Shown here piece by piece: positions 27,301 through 36,400 of a stretch of DNA of 64,000 nucleotides. Under the pieces are notes generated by a model, which saw only the letters and a list, made by a program, of their open reading frames with translations, was not told where the DNA came from and did no database searches. Position 1 is the stretch's first letter, and every line of letters begins with the position of its first letter. Source of the DNA: Chitinophagales bacterium (lineage in GTDB: Bacteria > Bacteroidota > Bacteroidia > Chitinophagales > CAIODY01); the NCBI GenBank assembly GCA_947449695.1, contig CANFST010000005.1:1-64000 (forward strand), in the 5' to 3' direction. The translations under genes and the position numbers were made by a program.

Positions 27301-27367
27301 CACTTTCGTTTTCAATATCAACAACATGAATCCCATAAAAGCTGTACAGAACTTCAGCGCTAATTAA
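24302..27367 (+). CDS. Exported M1-family zinc metallopeptidase
   Basis: 1021 residues. Signal peptide (about 1-22, NIFAQ). The N-terminal M1 beta-domain is followed by the catalytic domain with the exopeptidase-like motif EAGGGMEYPQ and the zinc site HEVGHN, with the third ligand Glu about 18 residues on (MDEGINSYYE). The M1 part ends near residue 600. The C-terminal 400 residues are beta-rich and resemble an outer-membrane barrel (ITFVFNINNMN near the end), an extension common in Bacteroidota M1 proteins. Probable envelope aminopeptidase acting on imported or surface peptides. It starts the run of peptidase genes leading to sprA. Confidence 0.9.
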   Translation: MKNTITLCLLLVNLFFSTNIFAQKNWQQKNDYKIDVRLDDRQQVLLGNIQIVYTNNSPNTLDFIYFHLWPNAFKDDNTEFAKQMLQMGKTSFHFAADSEKGFIDSLSFYIDGKPASFILNEDTIDIGKLLMNKPLRTGESITITTPFRVKIPKTFSRLGHDGQQYQITQWYPKPAVYDVSGWHAIPYLDQGEFYGDYGSFDVNITLPKNYVVGATGELQNASEKYFLDTIAAKTATMDAFKPTSDFPASSTETKTLHYLATNVHDFAWFADKRYVVLKGSVQLDNKQNVTTWLLFTPRGARYWKDALPYINGAITYYSKWVGNYPYKNVTAVEGKLEAGGGMEYPQITVIGNVSSASMLETVIVHEVGHNWFQGMLGSNERQHAWMDEGINSYYEQRYTKEIAKKNYSKKAGVKPKGININFEKFFDNESAGNSMAYLGYAFSAWKNEDQPCELPAAQYSTLNYFGDVYGKTPLLFNYLANTIGQQTYDSIMHIYFRQFQFKHPQPADIKKVFDDNCKQNLDWFWNDAIGTTKKFDLRLKNINRSTQKIGNDEFYKVTVVNKSDIRTPYSISALVNDSIVKTINYGGFLGEMDVLFPKGNFDKLKIDALNNIPELDRQNNTSKINGLLRKTEPLHIGLLGFLRQANKNQINILPLIGYNLYNGWMPGLMVFNPLLPGNFWEYQLVPMIGLSDNQFAFTGKIQRNFRVNKSFINRISAGVGANYFDEGNYTQLMMMTDDPNHGKTYFSYLRIKPFIEFNFKPQQLNSSITQKLTLLRNIYQAKAFDNSTTTGINILNYDVDDKQRLNPQTLLIQLQQINTNVKLALTFEASHLYKRSKYLTARFFAGYVHNENPSHPDFFLKMSGFGGADDYLHDNMYLGRSETNSFWAHQMYMQEGGFRQATWLQSPQVGRSNSLLSALNLTADLPIGLPLALYADLGFYSLEQLPYSDTHNLLYDGGITFKVTKNIQINFPLIACEDFRNNYNSVYSDKSAFVKWANRITFVFNINNMNPIKAVQNFSAN

Positions 27368-27414
27368 TTGTTGCGATGAGCAGCAGCATAAATTTTCTTT
27401 TCAAAAAAAACTAA

Positions 27415-28662
27415 ATGGACAAAATAGAATTCAGCAAACACACTTTAAAAAATGGTTTGCGATTGATAATTCATCAGGATACTACAACGCCGATGGCCGC
27501 TGTAAATGTGTTGTATGATGTTGGCAGTCGAGATGAAAACCCTGATAAAACCGGTTTTGCACACCTCTTTGAACATTTAATGTTTGGTGGCAGCATCAAC
27601 ATTCCAATATTCGATGAGCCAATTGAAATGGCTGGTGGAAAGAATAATGCATTCACCAACACCGACATCACCAACTATTATGAAGTGATTCCTGCGCAAA
27701 ATATTGAAACTGCTTTGTGGCTCGAATCGGACAGAATGTTGAGTTTGGCTTTCAATCCTGAATCGTTGGAAACGCAACGAAAAGTGGTGAGTGAAGAATA
27801 TAAGGAACATTACATCAATCAGCCTTATGGCGATGTTTCGCATCTGATGAGTGAGTTGTGTTTTAACGTTCATCCTTATCGCTGGCCCACTATTGGTGCA
27901 AGCTTGAAACATATTGAGGATGCTACTTTGAAAGATGTAAAAGCATTTTTCAAAAAACATTATTTGCCCAACAATGCTATCATGGCTGTTTGCAGCCCGA
28001 TGAGTGAAAATGAAATTTTGCCATTGGTAGAAAAATATTTTGGTGAAATAAAAATGGGTGAAGTGCCTGTAAGAAATTTACCAAAAGAGCCAGCCCAAAC
28101 TGCTTATAGAAATTTGAAAGTGCAACGTAAAGTGGCTACCAATGCGTTTTACATGAGTTTTCATGCTTTGGAAAGAACGCATCCTGATTTTTATGCGATG
28201 GATATTATTACCGATTTATTGAGCAACGGAAAAAGCAGTAGAATGTATCAGCGATTGGTGAAAGACAATCCGTTGTTTGGCAACATCAGTTGTTATCACA
28301 CAGGCAATCACGACCCAGGTTTAGTGAAAGTGAGTGGAAAATTATTGCCCAACATCTCGTTTGAAAGTGCCGAAGCTGCTGTGTTTGCCGAAATTGAAAA
28401 ATTGTGCAACGAAAAAATTGATGAACAAGAACTACAAAAAGTAAAAAACAAAATTGAATCAACGCATCAATTTAGCAATGTTGATTTGGGCGATAGAGCA
28501 TTCAACTTGGCTTACTATGAATTGTTGTTCAACGATACAAACCGCATCAACACTGATTTTGAGTATTATCAAAAAGTAACAACGCAAGATGTGCAACGTG
28601 TAGCAAAAGAAATTTTCAGAAAAGAAAATTGCAGCACAATGTATTATGAAGCCGTGATATGA
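27415..28662 (+). CDS. M16-family zinc peptidase, catalytic subunit
   Basis: 415 residues. The inverted zinc motif HxxEH is intact (FAHLFEHLMFGGS, about residues 48-60) and the distal Glu is in RKVVSEEYKEH, so this subunit should be active. No signal peptide: it begins directly with IEFSKHTLKNGLRLIIH, so it may be cytoplasmic or exported by another route. The second M16 subunit lies one gene downstream and lacks the motif; two-subunit M16B peptidases are known from sphingomonads and Bacillus relatives. Substrates are probably short peptides or presequence-like segments. Confidence 0.93.
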   Translation: MDKIEFSKHTLKNGLRLIIHQDTTTPMAAVNVLYDVGSRDENPDKTGFAHLFEHLMFGGSINIPIFDEPIEMAGGKNNAFTNTDITNYYEVIPAQNIETALWLESDRMLSLAFNPESLETQRKVVSEEYKEHYINQPYGDVSHLMSELCFNVHPYRWPTIGASLKHIEDATLKDVKAFFKKHYLPNNAIMAVCSPMSENEILPLVEKYFGEIKMGEVPVRNLPKEPAQTAYRNLKVQRKVATNAFYMSFHALERTHPDFYAMDIITDLLSNGKSSRMYQRLVKDNPLFGNISCYHTGNHDPGLVKVSGKLLPNISFESAEAAVFAEIEKLCNEKIDEQELQKVKNKIESTHQFSNVDLGDRAFNLAYYELLFNDTNRINTDFEYYQKVTTQDVQRVAKEIFRKENCSTMYYEAVI

Positions 28663-28696
28663 TTTATAAAGAATTGTTGAAGAAGTTTTTTTGAAA

Positions 28697-29107
28697 ATGA
28701 AACTCGAATCATTACTTAAAGAATGTAAAATAAAATTTGTTCGCAGCGGTGGTGCTGGCGGACAGAATGTGAACAAAGTAGCTTCGCAAGCCGAGTTGTA
28801 TTTTGATGTGTGGCAAAGCAAAATTTTAACTGCCGAACAAAAGAAAATTATTGCAGAAAAATTAGCCAACAAAATGAGTAGCGAAGGCATTTTGCAGTTG
28901 CAAAACCAAACCGACAGAAGTCAGTTGGGCAACAAAGAAAAGGTGCAAAGAAAGTTTTTAGCAGTGGTAGAAAAAGCTTTAACGCCGAAGAAAAAACGAC
29001 TGAAAACAAAAGTGACAAAAGCAGCGAAAGAGAAAAGAATAAAAATCAAAAAAGTGGTTGGCGAAAAAAAGCAATCACGAAAAAAAATTAACCCAAAAGA
29101 AATTTAA
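28697..29107 (+). CDS. arfB: Alternative ribosome-rescue peptidyl-tRNA hydrolase
   Basis: 136 residues from the ATG at 28697, preferred over the TTG at 28691 by family length. It has the release-factor GGQ motif in RSGGAGGQNVNKVASQAEL and a long basic C-terminal tail (KKKRLKTKVTKAAKEKRIKIKK), the part of ArfB that enters the empty mRNA channel. It frees stalled ribosomes by hydrolysing the peptidyl-tRNA. Its position between the two M16 peptidase subunits, only 2 bp from the second, is unusual. All three are probably cotranscribed. Confidence 0.94.
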   Translation: MKLESLLKECKIKFVRSGGAGGQNVNKVASQAELYFDVWQSKILTAEQKKIIAEKLANKMSSEGILQLQNQTDRSQLGNKEKVQRKFLAVVEKALTPKKKRLKTKVTKAAKEKRIKIKKVVGEKKQSRKKINPKEI

Positions 29108-29109
29108 AC

Positions 29110-30384
29110 ATGCTCAACAGAACAATAGCTCCGGCTTTTCAGCCGATTCCCGAAATTAAAATCCCTGATTTAGATAAATCAACATTGGATAATGGGTTGG
29201 CTGTAAATGTGCTGCCATTGCACAATTCGCCGATTATTGATTTTACTATCAGTGTTAATGCAGGCAGTATTACTGAAAATAAAATGCTGGTAGCATCATT
29301 TGCAAATCGGCAAATGCAGGAGGGAACAGCATTGCATAGTGGTTTGCAAATTGCCGACCATTTCGATTTTTATGGCGCAACACTAAAACTAAATTGCAGC
29401 ACGGATGAAGCGGTGATTGGTTTTACAGGTTTGAAAAAACATTTCAAAGCCTTGCTGCCAATGATTCAAGAGATGATTTTGCAACCCACTTTTAGCGAAA
29501 AAGAATTGCAGAATAATGTAAACCGAAGTAAAGATAGTTTTAGGCAAAGCATGCAAAAGCCTGAATATTTATGCAAAAGAATTTTTAGCAACAAAATGTT
29601 TGGCACCAATCATCCTTATGGAAGAATGGTGGAAGAAGCCCATTATGACAGCGTTTTAGCCGAAGAATTAAAATCATTTCATCAGCAATTTTATGTACCC
29701 AATAATGCTTTGGCGTTGTTGGCTGGTGATGTGGATGATTCGATGCTGAAAGACATTGAAAATTTATTCAGCTCGAAACATTGGCACAGCAATGCTTTGC
29801 AGCCAATTCAATTTCCAGAAAGCTCAATTTCGGAAGAAAGAAAAATTCATCAAAGCCGTGAAAACTCGGTACAAAGCAGCATCCGTATTGGGCAACATAC
29901 CATCAACAGAAAACATTCTGACGCAAATATTTTAAGATTGACCAACACCATATTTGGTGGCTATTTCGGCAGCCGATTGATGATGAATATCAGAGAAGAT
30001 AAAGGCTATACTTATGGTATTCATTCAGGAATTTCGTTTAATAAATTCGCTAATTATCATTTCGTGAAAAGCGAAGTTGGAAGCGATGTATGCAAAGCTG
30101 CCATCAAAGAAGTTTATAAGGAAATTGAAATTTTGCAAAATGAAAAAGTAGATGCCGATGAATTAGAAAAAGTGAAAAACTATATGCTTGGCAGCTATTT
30201 AGAAGACTTGGGAAATATTTTTCAAATGAGTTCGTTATATTTATCGTATTTGCAACAAGGCTTAACTTTGCAAGATTATTATGAAGCAATTGCAGCCATT
30301 AGAAATGCAAGCATTAATGATGTTTTAGATTGTGCTCAAAAATATTTCGATAAAAATAAAATGGTAGAAGTGGCTGTAGGATAG
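29110..30384 (+). CDS. M16-family peptidase, non-catalytic partner subunit
   Basis: 424 residues. Same fold as the upstream M16 protein (NGLAVNVLPLHNSPIIDFTISVNAGS), but where the HxxEH should be it reads FANRQMQEG, so zinc binding is lost. It retains the Arg/Tyr region of non-catalytic partners (MMNIREDKGYTYGIHSGIS), which positions substrate in two-subunit enzymes. No signal peptide. It should heterodimerise with the 27415 product. It starts 2 bp after arfB and ends 23 bp before sprA. Confidence 0.92.
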   Translation: MLNRTIAPAFQPIPEIKIPDLDKSTLDNGLAVNVLPLHNSPIIDFTISVNAGSITENKMLVASFANRQMQEGTALHSGLQIADHFDFYGATLKLNCSTDEAVIGFTGLKKHFKALLPMIQEMILQPTFSEKELQNNVNRSKDSFRQSMQKPEYLCKRIFSNKMFGTNHPYGRMVEEAHYDSVLAEELKSFHQQFYVPNNALALLAGDVDDSMLKDIENLFSSKHWHSNALQPIQFPESSISEERKIHQSRENSVQSSIRIGQHTINRKHSDANILRLTNTIFGGYFGSRLMMNIREDKGYTYGIHSGISFNKFANYHFVKSEVGSDVCKAAIKEVYKEIEILQNEKVDADELEKVKNYMLGSYLEDLGNIFQMSSLYLSYLQQGLTLQDYYEAIAAIRNASINDVLDCAQKYFDKNKMVEVAVG

Positions 30385-30407
30385 ATTTTACAGTCATGAA
30401 ATGAAAA

Positions 30408-33400
30408 GTGATTTTGAAAAAAGTAATAAAGGCAAGTTTTTTATTAATACTACTGTTAGTTATTTACAGTAGTAAGGGAATGTTTTTGCCTATGCAGATT
30501 TATATTTCAAAATTGCAAAACATTGCCGATACTGCCGATTTGCATTACCCGTTGCATGACCAAAATGGCGACTTTATCAATAATAAACCTGCTGACAATA
30601 TTGATTTAAAAACACCTGCTAACATTCAGCAAAAAGTTGATTATGATCCTGCTACCAATCGGTATATTTTAATAGAAACAATTGGTGATAAATTTTATCG
30701 TAACCCAACTTATATGACTTTTGACGAGTACCTAAAATATGAATACGATAAACAACAAAATGATTATTGGAAACAACGAAATAATGCCAACAGCTTAATT
30801 GAAAATAAAAGTGCAATGCCAAAGTTGATTGGCAGCAATCAGTTAATTGACCGACTTTTTGGACCAGGAGGAGTAGATATTCGTCCAACTGGAAATGTGG
30901 AATTAACGTTTGGTATCAATCGTCAGAAAGTAGATAATCCAACATTGATTCAAGCGGCAAAAAAACAAGGTGGTTTCGATTTCGATATGAACATCAATAT
31001 GAATTTGGTGGGCAAAATTGGTGATAAATTGAAGCTTACAACTAATTACAATACACAAGCAACCTTTGATTTTGAAAATCAGATTAAATTAGAATACACT
31101 GGGCACGAGGATGAAATTTTGCAAAGCATTAATGCCGGTAATGTGAGCCTGCCGCTGAATAATTCGCTTATCACAGGTAACCAAACTTTATTTGGAATTA
31201 AAACAAAAATGAAATTTGGAAGATTAGATGTGACGACAGTTTTGTCACAGCAAAAATCAAAGTCTGAAGAAATCAATATTCAAGGTGGTGCACAAACTCA
31301 AACATTTGCTATTCAAGCCGACCAGTATGAAGAGAATAAACACTTTTTTTTATCTCAATTTTTTCATGATAATTATGACAAATGGTTGAGTAAATTGCCA
31401 TTAGTTGAATCAGGTGTAAATATAATCAGAGCTGAAGTTTGGATAACCAATAAAACTGGTGTAACCGATAATGTTAGGGATGTTGTAGGTTTTATGGATT
31501 TGGCTGAAAACGTGCCTTATCAAACTAGTTGGACAAAACCTGGTGTGGTAAAATATCCGGATAACTACGATAATAATTTATATCAAACATTAAAAAATAA
31601 TCCTAATTGCAGAAATACAAATTCAGTGGTAAGTGCGATTACAAGTGGTACATTTAGCAATGACCCTAATCCTTTAATTTACGAAAAAACTTATGCTCGA
31701 AAATTAGCAGCAACAGAATTTGTATTGTATCCCAATTTGGGTTTTGTATCGTTGCAGCAAACTTTAAATTCAGGTGATGTATTAGCCGTTGCCTATGAAT
31801 ATACCTACAACGGAAAGCATTATAAAGTAGGTGAATTTTCAGATGATGTGCCTACAGTTACTACTGCTGGAACTGCTGGCAGTGTGCCTACTTCACAAAA
31901 TGTTTTGTTTTTAAAATTATTAAAAGGACAAACCGCCAATACTGCTTTACCAATGTGGCGTTGGATGATGAAAAATATTTATTCTTTAGGTGCGTATCAG
32001 ATATCGCCTAACGATTTCAAATTGGATGTTACTTATTTGACATCAGGAGGTGGCGAAAAACGTTATTTAACAGAAGGAACAGTAATGGGTATTCCGTTAA
32101 TTCGATTGCTAAATTTGGATAGATTAAATTCCCAAAATGACCCAACACCAGATGGGATATTCGATTTTGTGCCCAACATTACTATAATTCCGCAAAATGG
32201 GCGATTGATTTTTCCAGTCATTGAGCCATTTGGTAGTGATTTGAAAAAGAAATTCCAAAACACATCTAATGACCAATACATTGCTCAAAAGTATGTGTAT
32301 CAAGAATTATATGACAATACAAAAACAGAAGCACAACAACATCCTGAAAAAAACAGGTTCAACATAAAAGGAAGTTATAAATCTAATTCATCAAGCGATA
32401 TTTATTTGGGAGCATTCAACTTGCCGCAAGGCTCGGTTAAAGTGAGCAGTGGTGGGCAGGACTTAAAAGAAAATATTGATTATTCAGTAGATTATAATTT
32501 AGGCAGGGTAAAGATATTAAACGAAGGTATTTTAAACAGCGGTCAGCCCATCAAAATAAAATTTGAAAACAATGCCTTTGCTGGCCTAGGACAAGTTAAA
32601 ACATTTATTGGTAACAGGTTTGATTATTATGTAAATGAACATTTGAATTTGGGAGCCACTTGGTTGCACTTAAGCGAAAGACCATTTACTCAAAAAGTTT
32701 TAGTAGGAGATGACCCAATTAGTAATGGAATCATTGGTGTTGATTTGCATTACAATCAGCAAAGTAAATTGCTGACAAATCTGGTTAATAAAATTTATTC
32801 AACAAAAGAAAAATCTAAAATAACCATTAATGCCGAGGCTGCAAAATTCAATCCAGGCCATAGCAAAGCGATTGGGCAAGATGGTGAAGTGTACATTGAT
32901 GATTTCGAAGGGGCATCAAGCAGCTATGACTTAAAATTTCCGCTTACAAGTTGGGCATTAGCCAGCACACCACGATACGCTTCCAAAGGTGCAAGTGGTA
33001 CAGAATTATTTCCTGAATCACATACCGCCACTGATACAATCAGTTATGGTTATAATAGAGCAAAATTAGCATGGTATAATATTGATCCTTATTTCACTAG
33101 ACCAAGTAATGGTTTTGCTACTAATCTTACAAGTGATAAAGAGCAATCAAATTTATTTGTAAGGGAAATTAATCAAACAGAATTATTCCCAGATAAACAA
33201 TTAGCACCTGGTACACCACTTACTTTTACTTCATTTGATATTTTTTATAATCCGTTGCAAAAAGGACCATACAACTACGATGTGAAAGGAATGAATCATG
33301 ATGGTACATTGGCGAATCCGCAACGCAGATGGGGAGGCATTATGCGAAGCATAGACTATAATGATTTTGAAGCAGCTAATATTGAATTTGTTGAATTCTG

Positions 33401-36400
33401 GATGATGGACCCGTATAGTAACAATGGCGCATCATCAACTAATACAGGCGATATGTATTTTAACTTGGGAACTGTAAGTGAAGATATATTACGTGATGGA
33501 AGAAAATTTTACGAAAATGGATTACCTGGCGATGCAAACAACACAGCTGCCAAACAGCCTACTATCTGGGGTTTTGTTCCTACCAATCAACAACCGATTA
33601 CAAATTCTTTCGATCTTGATCCAAATGTAAGAGCCTTGCAAGATGTGGGATATGATGGTTGCAACGATGCAGATGAGCAAACAAAATATGCAGCATATCT
33701 AAATGCAATTAATACAGGTGTAGGTGCCGATGGTCAGCCTTTTAACGCTGCTGTAAAATCTGCCGCTACAACTGACCCATCAAACGATGACTATCATTTT
33801 TATAGAGGGACTGATTACGATAATTCAGTAACACCAATACTACAACGATATAAAAAATTTAATAATCCACAAGGCAATTCACCTACAGATCAACAATCAC
33901 CTGAAAGCTATTCAACTGCTGCTACAAACATTCCCGAATCAGAAGATATTAATAAAGACAATAGTTTGAGCGAATCAGAAAATTATTTTCAATATCGGGT
34001 TCACTTAAATGCCAATATGAGCATAGGCACTAACTTTATTAATGATATCCGTGATGCTTCAGTTAAGCTTAAAGATGGTACAACAACTACTGTACGTTAC
34101 TATCAATTTAAAGTACCTATAAATAGTTACGAAAAAAAAGTTGGTGAAATTCAAGACTTTAAATCTATTCGTTTTGTAAGATTATTTTTGACCGGGTTTA
34201 CAGATTCATTAACTGTTAGATTACCTCAATTTCAATTCACTAGAAATCAATGGCGTAAATATCCTTTTTCACTTGCACAGGCAACTGAGCAATTACCGAG
34301 TGATCATAATAGCGGAGCTTATTTTAATGTTACTTCAGTAAACTTAGAAGAGAATGCCTCAAAGCAGCCAGTGGGTTATGTTTTGCCACCAGGGATTACT
34401 AGACAAAATCAATTAACTACCACAGCAAATGTTTTGCAAAACGAACAATCTATTTCTTTGCATGTATGCGGTTTGGCTGATGGTGATGCAAAAGCAGTGT
34501 ATAAAAATTTGAATTTAGATATGCGAACATTTAAGCATGTAAAATTCTTTACACACTGCGAATCGGTGCCAGGCAATCCAGCTTTAAATAATAAAGATTT
34601 GTATGCTTTTATTCGTTTTGGGACAGATTTTACCGATAACTATTATGAATATGCTATTCCATTGCAGGTAACTCCAACTGGAGCTACTGATCCATCAATT
34701 GTATGGCCCGATGCCAATACAGTTGATATTGCTTTAGATTCAATAACAGGATTAAAGCAAAAACGAATTGCCCGAAATAAACCTAATTATGCAGCATTTA
34801 GCGTTACTTATGCTAATGGAATAATTTTAACTGTAAAAGGAACTCCTGATTTGGGTTTAGTAAAAACCTGTATGTTGGGTGTTCGAAATCCTCAAAGAGG
34901 CACTGTGCCAGGAGATAATGATGATGGACAAAGTAAGTGTGCTGAAATTTGGTTTGATGAATTGCGCTTGAGTGGTTTTGATGAACAAGGTGGGTATGCA
35001 GCATTAATTAGAGCAGATTTTAAATTAGCCGATTTAGCAACTATAACAGCTTCAGGCAGCTTGCATACCATTGGCTATGGTTCATTGGAGCAAAAGATTG
35101 CACAACGATTTAAGGATAATTTTTATCAATATAATATTGCTGGTACAATTGAATTAGGAAAATTATTGCCACAGGCATTAGGATTAAAATTACCATTGTA
35201 TGCCAGCACAAGCGAACAATTTAGCACTCCACAATATGATCCATTTCAATTAGATGTAAAACTAAAAGATGAACTGGCGCAAGCCAAAGTATTACGGGGC
35301 AAGGCTTACGCTGACTCGATTAAAAATGTAGCACAAGATTATGTTGGTATTCGAAGTTGGAATTTAACCAATGTCAGAATTAATCGCCCAAAGAAAACAG
35401 CTTTAGGAAAATTGAATTTACCTACCAATATTGAAAATTTTAATATAAGTTATTCTTTCACTCAAACTTTAAAGCATAACCCCACCTACGAAAGCGATGT
35501 GTTGAAAAAATATAAAGGAGGTATTGGTTATAATTATGTGATAAAGCCTAAACCCATTAAACCTTTTGCTTGGTTTAATGTAGGTGGAAAATGGACTGCT
35601 CTGATTCGGGATGTAAATCTTAATTTATTACCAAGCAACTTGGCTTTTAAAACTGATATTGATAGGCAATATGGTGAAACACATTTAAGAAAATTTTCGC
35701 CTGATGAATTAGCTATCCCTGCTACTTACAATAAATATTTTAAGATGAGTAGAAATTATAGCTTAAAATATGAACCCACAAAAAGCATTACAGTTGATTA
35801 TAATGCAACTAATTTATCAAGGATTGATGAGCCTTATGGACGCATTGACACAAAAGCAAAACGAGATACAATTATTAATCAAATAAAAGAATTGAAACGA
35901 ACTACTGATTATAATCAAACCCTGAATGCCAGCTACAATGTGCCTTTGAGTAAATTTCCATTAACTGATTGGATTACTTCACGAGCTTCTTATACAGCTG
36001 CTTATACTTGGACTACTGCACCATTGGCTTACACAAGCTTAGGCAATACTTTACAAAATACCCAAAATAAACAATTGAATACTGAATTTAATTTTAATTC
36101 ACTTTACAATAAAATAAAATTTTTAAAACGCTACAATACCAAAACATTAATTCAACAAAACAGTGAAAAGAAAAAGGATGAGAATTCTGACGGAAAAAAA
36201 GACGAGATAAAAGATAAAAGCGCAAAAGATGATGCAGGAAAACTGGATGATAAAAAAGGCAAAGGAAAAGATGTGAAAAAGAAAAACAAGAATGATGAAC
36301 CTAAACTAAATCCAGTGTTGTACACTTTCTTGAAACCTATTATGGCATTGAAAAGAATCACTGCTAATATTTCAGAAGATAACGGAACAGTGTTGCCTGG

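Noticed and set aside
27577-27960. 127-residue minus ORF inside the M16 gene
   Set aside because: Antisense shadow; the plus frame contains the intact HxxEH peptidase.
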